Positions 8,030 through 17,258 of a DNA stretch of 64,000 nt are shown one piece after another. Source of the DNA: an uncultured Sutterella sp. (GTDB lineage Bacteria; Pseudomonadota; Gammaproteobacteria; Burkholderiales; Burkholderiaceae_F); assembly GCA_900542195.1 (NCBI GenBank), contig UQNA01000008.1, positions 1 through 64,000 of the forward strand, given 5' to 3'. The notes under the pieces are model-generated. The model had not been told where the DNA came from. It was given only the letters and a program-made list of their open reading frames with translations, and made no database searches. Within the stretch, counting starts at the first letter, position 1. Each line of letters opens with the position of its first letter. Position numbers and translations under genes: made by a program.

Positions 8030-9627
8030 TAGCCTCCCACCTTATCGGTACTGCGTTCATACTCTTCGAAAAGAGGGATGACCTTTCGGTTCATTGGACC
8101 GCCGAAGATAACCGACGCTCTGCGGCGCATATCCGCACCGCCGCCCAAGTTAATTCCTTGAGAACCTTGAGACAGCATGCTTGCCATATGGTTGCGGTTG
8201 GCTGACGGTACGACAAAGCGGTCTTTATAGTCGGCGATAGCAAAGAGGTTATGCATGTCGCAAACATCCTGCAATGTCAGTCCCAAAGAATCCAGGAGCT
8301 TAACGTCCGGACTATCCTTGAGCTCTTCAGGGAATACTTCACAAGTCAGGAACTGGGATATTCCGGCACCGTTGCTGTAAGAACGAAGAATCTTTCTTTC
8401 AGCCAACAGGCGTCCCAGAGCATCCAGAACCGGTTTTGTATTGCCTGCGGTAAACAGATTTGCCAAGTACTGCACAGGAATACGCAGACTTTCTACATCC
8501 GGAAGATCGCCCTTCAAAGAAAGCTTACCGGCATCGACTGCCTGAGCAATCGGAGAAAGCGGCGGAACATACCAAACCATAGGCAGAGTTCTGAATTCCG
8601 GATGCAGCGGAAGCGCTACTCCCCACTTGCAGATCATCTTATAGATCGGAGATTTCTTCGCGGCCTCGATCCAGTCGTGAGAAATTCCTGCTTCAAGTGC
8701 CTGAGCTTCAACATTCGGATCGTTAGGATCCAAGAAAATGGATTTCTGGGCTGCGTAAAGATCTTCTTCGTTTGGTGTGGAAGCGAGCTCTTTAATGCGA
8801 TCCGCATCATAAAGCATTACGCCCATGTAACGAATACGTCCCACGCAAGTTTCCGCGCAAACGGTCGGCTGACCGCTTTCTACACGCGGATAACAGAAAA
8901 TGCATTTCTCGGCTTTGCCGGTAGACCAGTTGTAATAAACCTTCTTGTACGGACAGCCGGAGACGCACATTCTCCAACCGCGGCACTTGTTCTGGTCGAC
9001 TAAGACGATGCCGTCTTCTTCACGCTTGTAGATGGAACCGGACGGGCAGCTGGCTACGCAGGCCGGGTTCAGGCAGTGTTCGCACAGACGCGGCAGATAG
9101 TACAAGAAAGTGTTCTTGTACTGTGCGTAAATTTCGCGCTCTACGTTAGCTAAGTTGACATCCGGTGTAGTCATCAGATCCGTACCGCCGAGGTTATCGT
9201 CCCATGCAGCACTGTTGACAATCTTCTTCATCTTCTTTCCGGTCAGATAAGAGATTGGCTGTGCCGTCACAGAAGTCTTCATACGAGGAGCTTTCTGCAG
9301 GTTCTGATAATCGAAGGTATACGGCTCGTAGTACTCATCAATTCCCGGAAGCTTGCCGTTGGCAAAAATTCCGGCGAGTACGCCGAGTTTGCTGCCGCGG
9401 CGAAGGCGAAGAGTACCGTTTTTAAGTTCCCAGCCGCCCAACCACTTCTTCTGGTTTTCCCATTGTTTCGGATAACCGACGCCCGGCTTTGTTTCAACGT
9501 TGTTGAACCAAATATATTCGGTACCGGGGCGGTTAGTCCACACATTCTTACAGGTAACGGAACAAGTATGACAACCGATGCATTTATCGAGGTTTAATAC
9601 CATCCCTATTTGTGCACGGATTTTCAT
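8029..9627 (-). CDS. narH: respiratory nitrate reductase, beta subunit (Fe-S)
   Basis: Cytoplasmic iron-sulfur subunit that carries electrons from NarI to NarG. It has 532 residues and four cysteine clusters. These include CIGCHTCSVTCK near residues 16-27, CEHCLNPACVASCPSG, and CRGWRMCVSGCPYKK, where a Trp in the motif marks the [3Fe-4S] cluster, then CIFCYPRVESGQPTVCAETC. The ATG overlaps the narG TGA by 4 bp (ATGA) and is preceded by a strong AAGGAGG, so translation is coupled. Its 3' end overlaps narI. Confidence 0.97.
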   Translation of the reverse strand: MKIRAQIGMVLNLDKCIGCHTCSVTCKNVWTNRPGTEYIWFNNVETKPGVGYPKQWENQKKWLGGWELKNGTLRLRRGSKLGVLAGIFANGKLPGIDEYYEPYTFDYQNLQKAPRMKTSVTAQPISYLTGKKMKKIVNSAAWDDNLGGTDLMTTPDVNLANVEREIYAQYKNTFLYYLPRLCEHCLNPACVASCPSGSIYKREEDGIVLVDQNKCRGWRMCVSGCPYKKVYYNWSTGKAEKCIFCYPRVESGQPTVCAETCVGRIRYMGVMLYDADRIKELASTPNEEDLYAAQKSIFLDPNDPNVEAQALEAGISHDWIEAAKKSPIYKMICKWGVALPLHPEFRTLPMVWYVPPLSPIAQAVDAGKLSLKGDLPDVESLRIPVQYLANLFTAGNTKPVLDALGRLLAERKILRSYSNGAGISQFLTCEVFPEELKDSPDVKLLDSLGLTLQDVCDMHNLFAIADYKDRFVVPSANRNHMASMLSQGSQGINLGGGADMRRRASVIFGGPMNRKVIPLFEEYERSTDKVGG

Positions 9628-12600
9628 AAATTACCTCCTTTGCTCGGAGCTTCTTCTTCCATCCAGTCGATCTTATTCATCTTTCTCATCCACACGAAGT
9701 CGTCTCTGTTTGGAGCGATAGTTCCGTAATAATTGAAGGCATAAGAGAGGTGAGCGTAACCGCCGATCATGTGAGTCGGATTGACGATAACTCTTGTCGG
9801 GGAGTTATGGTCGCCGCCTCTCATGTGGTTTATCTCAGATCCCGGTGTATTAACTGTCTTTTCAGTAGCGTGCTGCATGATGCACAAGCCTTCCGGCATT
9901 CTTGAAGAGACAATGGCTCTGGCAACAACTGAACCGTTGCAATTCCAGCACTCGATCCAATCGTTATCAACGATGCCGGCATTAGCCGCATCGAGGTTGC
10001 TCATCCAAACCACAGGGCCTCCTCTGGACAGCGCAAGCATTCTTTCGTTGTCGTAATAAGTGGAGTGAATACCCCATTTCTGGTGGGCCGTCATAAAGTT
10101 CAGCATAATGACCTTATTGCCGTTTGCCGCAATATCTTTATAACCCTCCAACGATCTCTGGAATGCAGGCGGACGATACTGAGCAAATTCCTGACCGAAA
10201 GCTCTCATCCAGCTATGGTCTTGATAGAACTGCTGACGTCCCGTCAGAGTACGCCACGGAAGTTTGACAAACACGTTCTGCCAGAATGCGACGTACGGAG
10301 TTTCCGGAGTAATTGTGCCGGACCAGTCCGGAGCGGTAAATGTCTTTGCCGGACGGTGTGCCAAATCGTCGAAGGTAATCTTGTCTTCGATATGACCTTC
10401 GGACATCCAGCGGCATTTAACACCGCATTGATTTTCAACGAATGTCCAGCTGCGGTATGACAAAGCACCGTTTGTTTCCGGAGAAACTCTCATGATGAAG
10501 TTAGCGGCATTGATGTCGGTAAGCATCTTCGGACGTCCTTTAGCGACGCCTTCGGTAACCGTACCGTTCAATTGTCTTAATTCTTCAATTTCCGGATCCA
10601 AGTTCCATTTGATGCCCCGGTTGCCGCCGCCATTTTTGCTGAGCAGAGGTCCGATAGATGTGTACTTATCGTAAATGGTACGGTAGTCTCTCGGAACGGC
10701 GTGAATCAACGGAGCTGTCTTGCCCGGAATCAGATCGCATTCGCCCTTGTACCAGGCTTTAACATCCAAAGCTTGGCCCAATTCATGAGGAGAATCGTGA
10801 CCGAGCGGTGTCATAACCATGTCAACGACGTTGCCGAATTTGTCCGGATACATCGCGGCGATTTCAGAAAGTTTCTTGGCGATATCCTTGTAAGTATCCC
10901 AGTCGCAGCGGCCCTCCCAAGAACATTGAACGGCCTTAACGAACGGATGGATGAAGCTGTGCATATCCGTTGTATTGATATCGTTCTTTTCGTAGAAAGT
11001 AGCCGTCGGAAGAATGATGTCGGAGTAAATAGACGTTGTACTCATACGGAAGTCCATATTGACCAACAGATCCAATTTACCCGTGACAGGCGGACGCCAT
11101 TTAACCATCTGCGGAAGCAGCGAGCCGTCCTTTTCTGTTAGTTCTCCGCCAAGAATACCGCTCTGAGTTCCCATTAAATGTCTAAGGAAGTACTCCTGAC
11201 CTTTACCGGAAGAACCAAGCAGGTTCGAACGCCAAACGAATAAGTTTCTCGGCCAGTTTTCTTCAGCATCCAAATCTTGGCAGCTGAACTGGATCTTCTT
11301 GGCCTTGAGCTGATCGATCAAATACTGAGTCGGATCCTCGTTGGCTTTCTGAGCGAGCAGAGCAATCTTTGTCGGGTTGACGTTGAGCTGAGGAGCAGAA
11401 GGCAGCCAGCCCATCATTTCGGACTTAACGTTATAGTCAACGTAAGTACCGTTATAAACTTTGGTATCTGCCAAAGGAGACAACATATCCGACAGAGGAA
11501 TTCTTTCGTAACGCCACTGGTCGGTATGTTCATAGAAGTAGCTAGTCGCATTCATATGGCGGCTGGCCGGCTCCCAGTCTTTAGCAAAGGAGTATTCGGA
11601 CCATCCGGCTTCCGGACGAATCTTTTCCTGACCGACGTAGTGGCACCAGCCTCCGCCGACTACACCGCAAGTACCGCACATCAACAGAAGGTAAATAATC
11701 GTGCGGTAAGTGTTATCGGTCTGGAACCACTGGTTAACGCCTGCGCCCATCAGAACGCAAGCACGGCCTTTGGTCTTAGAAGCAGCTTTTGCAAACTCAC
11801 GAGCTACAGTGATTGCATATTCGGGTTCAACGCCGGTAATGACAGACTGCCATGCCGGTGTAAACGGCACGTTATCTTCGTAACTGTGAGCAACTTCACC
11901 GCCCAAGCCTCTGTCGACGCCAAGATAGCTGCCGAACAAATCGAATACGGTAGCGACCAAGTATTCTTTTCCGTCAACCTTAATTGTCTTGGCCGGAACT
12001 TTTCTAACGATAACATCGGAAGTCTGTTCGTTCGGAGTGAACATTGGGCGTTCTCTTCCGCCGAAATACGGGAAGGAAACATCAACCACTTCCGGAGAAT
12101 CCTTCAAGAAGGACAGCTGCGGCTTAATTTCTTTGCCGGTACGTCCGTCTACGGAGTTCAAATTCCATTTGCCGAGGTCCTGGCCTTCTTTTTGGCCCCA
12201 ACGGTAACCCATTGAGCCCTGGGGAACAGCCACGTCTTTTGTCAGTTCGTCATAGACGACGGTCTTCCATTCCGGATTGTTTTCTCCGGCCGGAGCGCCG
12301 ATATCGCATTCACGGAGCAGACGTCCAGGAACATAGCCGCCCTTTTCATTCTTGTCGAGCATGACAAGCATTGGGAAGTCGGTATAGTTTCTAACGTATT
12401 CGGTGAAATACGGGTCCGGATTTTCGTAGTGGAATTCTTTGAAGATGACGTGAGCCATAGACAAAGCCAAAGCAGCATCGGTTGCCTGCTTCGGATGGAT
12501 CCACATATCGGCGTCTTTCGTTACTTCCACATAATCCGGACAGACGTTCACAACCTTGGTACCGTTATAACGAGCCTCAATCAGGAAGTGTGCGTCCGGA

Positions 12601-13382
12601 GAACGGGTCATTGAAATATTAGTACCCCAAACAATGATGTAGCTGGAGTAGTACCAAGCTTCGGATTCCGGAACGTCAGTTTGTTCGCCCCATGTCTGAG
12701 GAGATGACGGCGGCAAATCGCAGTACCAGTCATAGAAGGAGAGAGGCGTACCGCCGATTAAGCACAGATACCGAGTACCTGCACCGTAGGAGACCATAGA
12801 GTAGCCTGGAATCGGTGAGAAACCGGCGATTCTGTCAGGACCGTACTTGTCAATCGTGTAAAGGTTGGCAGTAGCGATAATTTCCAGAGCGGTATTCCAG
12901 GAAGTTCTAACTAATCCGCCCATACCGCGGGCTTCGCAATAGGCCTTCTTCTTTTGCGGATCTTCAACAATGCTCTTCCAAGCAGCTAACGGATCCATTG
13001 TCTTCCGTGCTTCTTCCCAATAGTTAAGAAGCTCGGCTCTGATCAACGGATGTTTAATTCTGGAGGCACTGTAGAGATACCAAGAGTAACTTGCTCCTCT
13101 AGGACATCCGCGAGGTTCGTGATTCGGAACTCCGGGAGGCGTTGGGGGGTAGTCAGTTTCTTGGGTTTCCCATGTGACAATACCGTCCTTGACGTATACC
13201 TTCCAGCTGCAGGAGCCGGTACAGTTAACGCCGTGGGTAGAACGAACGATTTTGTCATGTGCCCATCTGTCTCTGTAAGCCTGTTCCCAACCGCGGTCGG
13301 CGTTTACAACTTCACCCCAACCATCTGAATAGGAACCGACCTTCTTTGAGAAGAACAGAGAACTTTTCATCATTCCAGGCAT
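9624..13382 (-). CDS. narG: respiratory nitrate reductase, alpha subunit (Mo-bisMGD)
   Basis: Catalytic subunit reducing nitrate to nitrite at a molybdenum bis-MGD centre. The protein has 1252 residues, the normal NarG size. Near the N-terminus HGVNCTGSCSWK and the later GCPRGASYSWY supply the His/Cys ligands of the FS0 cluster; the molybdopterin domains fill the middle, and NHMRGGDHNSPTRV lies in the C-terminal dinucleotide-binding domain. The N-terminus is NarG-like with no Tat signal, so the enzyme faces the cytoplasm. GGGAG precedes the ATG by 7 bp. narK lies 36 bp upstream in the same direction, so a narK-G-H-I transcript is likely. Confidence 0.98.
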   Translation of the reverse strand: MPGMMKSSLFFSKKVGSYSDGWGEVVNADRGWEQAYRDRWAHDKIVRSTHGVNCTGSCSWKVYVKDGIVTWETQETDYPPTPPGVPNHEPRGCPRGASYSWYLYSASRIKHPLIRAELLNYWEEARKTMDPLAAWKSIVEDPQKKKAYCEARGMGGLVRTSWNTALEIIATANLYTIDKYGPDRIAGFSPIPGYSMVSYGAGTRYLCLIGGTPLSFYDWYCDLPPSSPQTWGEQTDVPESEAWYYSSYIIVWGTNISMTRSPDAHFLIEARYNGTKVVNVCPDYVEVTKDADMWIHPKQATDAALALSMAHVIFKEFHYENPDPYFTEYVRNYTDFPMLVMLDKNEKGGYVPGRLLRECDIGAPAGENNPEWKTVVYDELTKDVAVPQGSMGYRWGQKEGQDLGKWNLNSVDGRTGKEIKPQLSFLKDSPEVVDVSFPYFGGRERPMFTPNEQTSDVIVRKVPAKTIKVDGKEYLVATVFDLFGSYLGVDRGLGGEVAHSYEDNVPFTPAWQSVITGVEPEYAITVAREFAKAASKTKGRACVLMGAGVNQWFQTDNTYRTIIYLLLMCGTCGVVGGGWCHYVGQEKIRPEAGWSEYSFAKDWEPASRHMNATSYFYEHTDQWRYERIPLSDMLSPLADTKVYNGTYVDYNVKSEMMGWLPSAPQLNVNPTKIALLAQKANEDPTQYLIDQLKAKKIQFSCQDLDAEENWPRNLFVWRSNLLGSSGKGQEYFLRHLMGTQSGILGGELTEKDGSLLPQMVKWRPPVTGKLDLLVNMDFRMSTTSIYSDIILPTATFYEKNDINTTDMHSFIHPFVKAVQCSWEGRCDWDTYKDIAKKLSEIAAMYPDKFGNVVDMVMTPLGHDSPHELGQALDVKAWYKGECDLIPGKTAPLIHAVPRDYRTIYDKYTSIGPLLSKNGGGNRGIKWNLDPEIEELRQLNGTVTEGVAKGRPKMLTDINAANFIMRVSPETNGALSYRSWTFVENQCGVKCRWMSEGHIEDKITFDDLAHRPAKTFTAPDWSGTITPETPYVAFWQNVFVKLPWRTLTGRQQFYQDHSWMRAFGQEFAQYRPPAFQRSLEGYKDIAANGNKVIMLNFMTAHQKWGIHSTYYDNERMLALSRGGPVVWMSNLDAANAGIVDNDWIECWNCNGSVVARAIVSSRMPEGLCIMQHATEKTVNTPGSEINHMRGGDHNSPTRVIVNPTHMIGGYAHLSYAFNYYGTIAPNRDDFVWMRKMNKIDWMEEEAPSKGGNL

Positions 13383-13418
13383 ATAGGTTCTCCCTTTTTT
13401 ATTTATTTGTTCGACGAA

Positions 13419-14714
13419 TTAGCAAAGATCCGGGGCATCTTTACGGTCGTAGTAATAAATATTGATTAATAAGATAGCGATAAAGATTGCTGTTGTTACG
13501 GCAAACATTGTTGCTGCATTGGTTTCAGCCAAGAGGACGCCGATAGTGAAAGGACCATAAGCACCGATTGCTGAAGTCCAACCAACTACTGCACCACCCT
13601 GAAGCGGCGGGAACAGAACTGCCATCTGTTCAGTAGTAGAGGCATTGCCGACACCGGTCCAGAAGAATACCCAGAACATGAAGCCTAACCAGATCCAGCA
13701 TCCCATTACAGAATCCGGTTTGTAGAGCCACAAGCCGAGCAAGCCGATGATATTGCAGACAGCCATAATTGAGGTAACACGACCGCCGCGGATCGAGTCA
13801 GCAACTTTACCTGCACCGACTCTTGACAAAGCACCGATGACAGGGCCTAACCAAGCTAAAGCAACGACGTTAGGAGCGTTTTCGATATGAGCAAATTCGT
13901 GGGTTCCCAACAGAGCCAACTGAGCACCGAGTCCGGCGAATGTAGCGAATGTTCCGTAGTAGAACAAGGTCATGAACCATGTATGTTTATTACCGAAAAT
14001 AGCCCACTGCTTCTTGATGTTTGCGGTTACGGGAACTGAACGCAGGCAAAGCCAAGACAGAATAGTGATAATGACTACGAACGGAATCCAAATCCAGGCT
14101 GCATTCTGAAGCCAGTATTGAACCGTTTTTCCGTCAGCCAAATGAGCAACCTGAGGAGCGCCAAGTGCTGCAAAAGCGCTGAAACCGATTACTAGTGGTG
14201 TGACAAACTGAACTAAACCGGTACCGAAGTCAGATAGACCTCCCTGAACGCCCAAAGCGAATCCTCTCTGCTTTTTCGGGAAGTAGTAGTTAGTACTTGC
14301 CATCAGGCCGGAGAATGTACCGCCGCCAATACCGCTGAACAAAGAGAACAGCAGCAAGAGCCAGTACGGTGTACCGGGATTCATTACCGCGTATACCCAG
14401 CAGAACAGAGGGATCAACAGCAAAGCCGTTGAAAAAGTTACTAGAATTCTTGTTCCCAAAATTGGGGGTAAGAAGGTCCAAATAATTCTTAAAGTTCCAG
14501 CGGAAAGACCTACCATGGCGACCAACCAATACAATTGGCGGTGGTCAAGTTGAAAGCCGATTTCGTTTAATCTAGGAGCCAAAGAAGGTACCAAGAACCA
14601 GGCACAAAAGCCCAATGTCAAACTGAAGGTACTTAACCAAACTGTTGTCCATGCTAATGTTTTATTCCATTGGGCAGGATTTTCAGGGTTCCAAACCTTA
14701 ATATCTGCACGCAT
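13419..14714 (-). CDS. narK: nitrate/nitrite MFS transporter NarK
   Basis: A 12-helix major facilitator of 431 residues, of the NarK/NNP family. Family blocks are visible: GGGTFSGLMASTNYYFPKKQRGFALGVQGG (the NNP signature region, about residues 135-165), a second signature around WTGVGNASTTEQMAVLFP, and RVGAGKVAD in the sixth loop. It imports nitrate and/or exports nitrite for the cytoplasmic NarGHI. It is first in the minus-strand operon; GGAGCG precedes the ATG. The divergent gene across 225 bp is narJ. Confidence 0.94.
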   Translation of the reverse strand: MRADIKVWNPENPAQWNKTLAWTTVWLSTFSLTLGFCAWFLVPSLAPRLNEIGFQLDHRQLYWLVAMVGLSAGTLRIIWTFLPPILGTRILVTFSTALLLIPLFCWVYAVMNPGTPYWLLLLFSLFSGIGGGTFSGLMASTNYYFPKKQRGFALGVQGGLSDFGTGLVQFVTPLVIGFSAFAALGAPQVAHLADGKTVQYWLQNAAWIWIPFVVIITILSWLCLRSVPVTANIKKQWAIFGNKHTWFMTLFYYGTFATFAGLGAQLALLGTHEFAHIENAPNVVALAWLGPVIGALSRVGAGKVADSIRGGRVTSIMAVCNIIGLLGLWLYKPDSVMGCWIWLGFMFWVFFWTGVGNASTTEQMAVLFPPLQGGAVVGWTSAIGAYGPFTIGVLLAETNAATMFAVTTAIFIAILLINIYYYDRKDAPDLC

Positions 14715-14939
14715 AATGCGCTCCTTTAATTTATGGATTATCTTCTTGAAGTGTAGGAGTTATCCCCTACTACCCCTTTGAAAATCATCCATTTTGAGCC
14801 TATCTCCCCGATCTTTATCACTGAAATAAGCATTTACAATCATCGATTTGGGTATTTACACCGCCCCCTGGAGTTATTAGCGTACTTATCTTTTGTATGA
14901 TCTCTATATGTAGAGATAACCCTTAACAGGGGGTAAATA
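14715..14939 (+). promoter_or_regulatory. divergent narK / narJ control region
   Basis: This 225-bp gap separates narK (minus) from narJ (plus) and must hold both promoters. It contains two dyads: GTAGGAG/CCCCTAC-type at about 14753-14770 near narK, and a perfect ATCTCTA-TATG-TAGAGAT at 14900-14917 just before narJ. Heptamers fitting the NarL pattern TACYYMT occur (TACCCCT near 14771 and TACTTAT near 14883). I found no good FNR box. AGGGGG precedes the narJ ATG. Assignment of the dyads to a regulator is inference. Confidence 0.5.
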
Positions 14940-15575
14940 ATGAATGTTGAATTAAAGGCCATGGCTTGTCTGCTTGTTTACCCGAGACAGCAATTATTTG
15001 ATGAACTAGATGAGATTTCTTCTTCGATTCAAAATGCGCCTACTCTAAGTCAGAAAGTCAAGGCAAATTTATCCAAGATGATTGAACACTTTTCTTCATC
15101 ATCTTTAGCAAATCTGCAAGGAATTTATGTCTCAACTTTCGATTTAGGCAAGAAAGCCAGTTTGAATTTATTCGAACATCTACATGGTGATTCCCGCGGG
15201 AGAGGCTCTGCAATGCTCAATCTTCTGCGCCTGTATGAGGATCATGGACTAAAGTTTGAGAGCAATGAATTACCGGATTTCCTCCCGGCAATCTTGGAGT
15301 TTTTATCCGGCCTCAAATTTGCTGACGCTCAGATGTGGCTTACAAGTGCAGCGCCGCTTATTCAGTCCATCAACCGTGAGCTTAAGCTAATGAATAGTCC
15401 ATGGCTTCCGGTCACCGAGGCTTTATTATCGATTGCCAATGTGAAACCGGAGAAAGCTGAGCTTACTCAAGACGATTTGACTCCGACTTTAGATGCCGAA
15501 TGGCAGGATCAGCCCGTTACCTTCGGAGGCGGAGCCAATCCGGTTGAACAGCCTATCCGATTTGTGAAAAAGTAA
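14940..15575 (+). CDS. narJ: nitrate reductase molybdenum cofactor assembly chaperone NarJ
   Basis: A 211-residue TorD/NarJ-family chaperone that holds apo-NarG while the Mo cofactor is inserted. The helical protein has the NarJ core: a start like LKAMACLLVYPRQQLFDEL, and LNLFEHLHGDSRGRGSAMLNLLRLYEDHGL at about residues 76-105, followed by ELPDFLPAILEFLS. All fit NarJ. Its position is odd: narJ normally sits between narH and narI, but here it is divergent from narK, so its level is set by a separate promoter. The hydrophilic C-terminal tail after residue 180 is poorly conserved in this family. Confidence 0.93.
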   Translation: MNVELKAMACLLVYPRQQLFDELDEISSSIQNAPTLSQKVKANLSKMIEHFSSSSLANLQGIYVSTFDLGKKASLNLFEHLHGDSRGRGSAMLNLLRLYEDHGLKFESNELPDFLPAILEFLSGLKFADAQMWLTSAAPLIQSINRELKLMNSPWLPVTEALLSIANVKPEKAELTQDDLTPTLDAEWQDQPVTFGGGANPVEQPIRFVKK

Positions 15576-15671
15576 GTTTTTTTAGAAAAGTCCAAGTAGA
15601 AAGCGAGGATCCCAACTTTAACTGTTGGAGTCCTTTGTTACTTTCTGGGGTTCAACTTTCCGATTTACCGG

Positions 15672-15709
15672 AAAAAATTGCCTGCCTTATCATTCAAACG
15701 GAGGCAGGC
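15672..15709 (-). terminator. terminator of sstT
   Basis: Stem GCCTGCCT / AGGCAGGC. On the minus strand it is followed by AATTTTTTCC. A second, weaker dyad (GGATCCCAAC / GTTGGAGTCC, about 15609-15633) may end narJ transcripts. Confidence 0.75.
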
Positions 15710-15742
15710 AAAAGATTTCTTTATGAACTCGGAAGATTCAGG

Positions 15743-16975
15743 TTAGTGAACGCTTGCTTCTTTCCTTTGATTGTATTCGCAAGCGGCTGCTGTGAACAGA
15801 ACGTCTGTTGAAGAGTTCAAAGCAGTTTCAGCGGAATCTTGCAAGACGCCGATTACGAAGCCCACGGCAACAACCTGCATAGCAACATTCTGTTCAATAC
15901 CGAACAAGCCGCAAGCCAATGGAATAAGAAGAAGAGAACCGCCAGGTACACCGGATGCGCCGCACGCACAAACGGTAGCCACCAAGGAAAGCAAAAGAGC
16001 CGTTCCGATATCAACGTGAACGTTCAGTGTGGTAGCGGCAGCCAAAGTCAAAACTGTAATAGTGACAGCAGCACCGGCCATGTTAATAGTTGCACCGACC
16101 GGGATGGAAATAGCGTAAACATTCTCGTCGAGGTTCAGTTTACGGCAAAGATTCATATTGACCGGAATGTTAGCGGCAGATGAACGGGTGAAGAAAGCTG
16201 TAACGCCGCTTTCTCTCAAGCACATCCAAACCAGAGGGAACGGGTTCTTGCGTGTATAGAACCAAACCAGCAACGGATTGACAACCAAAGCGATGAAGAT
16301 CATGCAGCCAATCAAAACGACAAGCAGTTTGACGTAGCTGAGCATTCCTTCCAGGCCGGTTGTAGCAATAACGCCAGCAACCAAGCCAAACACACCGATG
16401 GGAGCAAGTCGAATAACCAAACGCACGATGTACTCAACGCTGTTGCATAAGTCAGCAACGATTTTCTTGGTTTCATCGCTGGAATGACGAAGAGCAATAC
16501 CCAAGCTAACAGCCCAAGCCAAAATGCCGATATAGTTTGCATTAGCCAAAGCTTTTACAGGATTATCCACAAGGTTGAAAACCAAGTTCCTGATAACTTC
16601 AGTAATTCCGCCGGGTGCAGTGACTGCGTCTTTAACTTCAACTAACGCAATCGGAGTCGGAAACATAAAGCTTGCAATAACAGCCACCAATGCAGCAGAA
16701 AAGGTTCCTAGGATGTAGAGAAAGAGGACGGATTTAATTTTGCCTCCGCTTCCGGTGTCTTGATTAGCGATAGAAGCCGCAACCAGAACGAACACTAAAA
16801 CCGGCGCTACTGCCTTCAAGGCAGAGACGAAGAAACTTCCTAGAACCTCCAAGGAGGAAGCTCCGCTCGGCCATAAAACTCCAACAGCGATACCCAGGAT
16901 CAAAGCCACAACAATCTGCTTGACCAGCGATCCCTGTCGAACCAGTGAAAGTAGAAAAGGTAGGGTACGTTTCAT
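15743..16975 (-). CDS. sstT: serine/threonine:Na+ symporter SstT
   Basis: Inner-membrane importer of serine and threonine driven by sodium, of the DAACS (dicarboxylate/amino acid:cation symporter) family. The 410-residue length is typical. Family motifs include VTAFFTRSSAANIPVNM (serine-rich hairpin, about residues 270-286), ISIPVGATINMAGAA (NMxGA sodium site) and ASGVPGGSLLLIP. The N-terminus SLVKQIVVALILGI matches SstT. It is a single gene with its own terminator. Gut Sutterellaceae rely on amino acids rather than sugars, which would fit this importer; that is inference. Confidence 0.95.
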   Translation of the reverse strand: MKRTLPFLLSLVRQGSLVKQIVVALILGIAVGVLWPSGASSLEVLGSFFVSALKAVAPVLVFVLVAASIANQDTGSGGKIKSVLFLYILGTFSAALVAVIASFMFPTPIALVEVKDAVTAPGGITEVIRNLVFNLVDNPVKALANANYIGILAWAVSLGIALRHSSDETKKIVADLCNSVEYIVRLVIRLAPIGVFGLVAGVIATTGLEGMLSYVKLLVVLIGCMIFIALVVNPLLVWFYTRKNPFPLVWMCLRESGVTAFFTRSSAANIPVNMNLCRKLNLDENVYAISIPVGATINMAGAAVTITVLTLAAATTLNVHVDIGTALLLSLVATVCACGASGVPGGSLLLIPLACGLFGIEQNVAMQVVAVGFVIGVLQDSAETALNSSTDVLFTAAACEYNQRKEASVH

Positions 16976-17258
16976 TTATTCAATTCCTATTGTCAAAAGT
17001 TGTTACTAAATTTTAGATAGGAAAAAACGGCTAAATCGAAAAACTTAGAACTAATTCCACTGGACAAAATTATTTTTTTGTGTCTTTTCAAGAAATTTTA
17101 CGTATCTTTTTTAGTAAAAAATCCTCTCAATTAAGACGGAGCAAAAATTGAATAAATGTCTTGGCAGCAAACATTCATATTCAAATTTGACCATTCTCTT
17201 ACGTCATAAATTGACGCTTCAAATGTAATAATAGAACAAGATCAAAGGAGCGCAAAAT
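16976..17258 (+). promoter_or_regulatory. divergent sstT / AAA+ gene control region
   Basis: A 283-bp AT-rich gap between divergent genes. The clear element is a perfect inverted repeat CGTCA-TAAAT-TGACG at 17202-17216, 42 bp before the AAA+ ATG, which is a plausible operator. AAAGGAG at 17244-17250 is the ribosome site for the AAA+ gene. TTGACC at 17187 resembles a -35 element, but I could not place a convincing -10 partner. Confidence 0.45.

Noticed and set aside
8251..9003. 250-codon plus-strand frame inside narH
   Set aside because: Antisense shadow of narH, which has all expected cysteine clusters in its own frame.
10701..11141. 146-codon plus-strand frame inside narG
   Set aside because: Shadow of narG with biased composition and no family match.
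11277..12215. 312-codon plus-strand frame inside narG
   Set aside because: Antisense to a well-supported gene of normal length; its residue pattern has no domain and no ribosome site.
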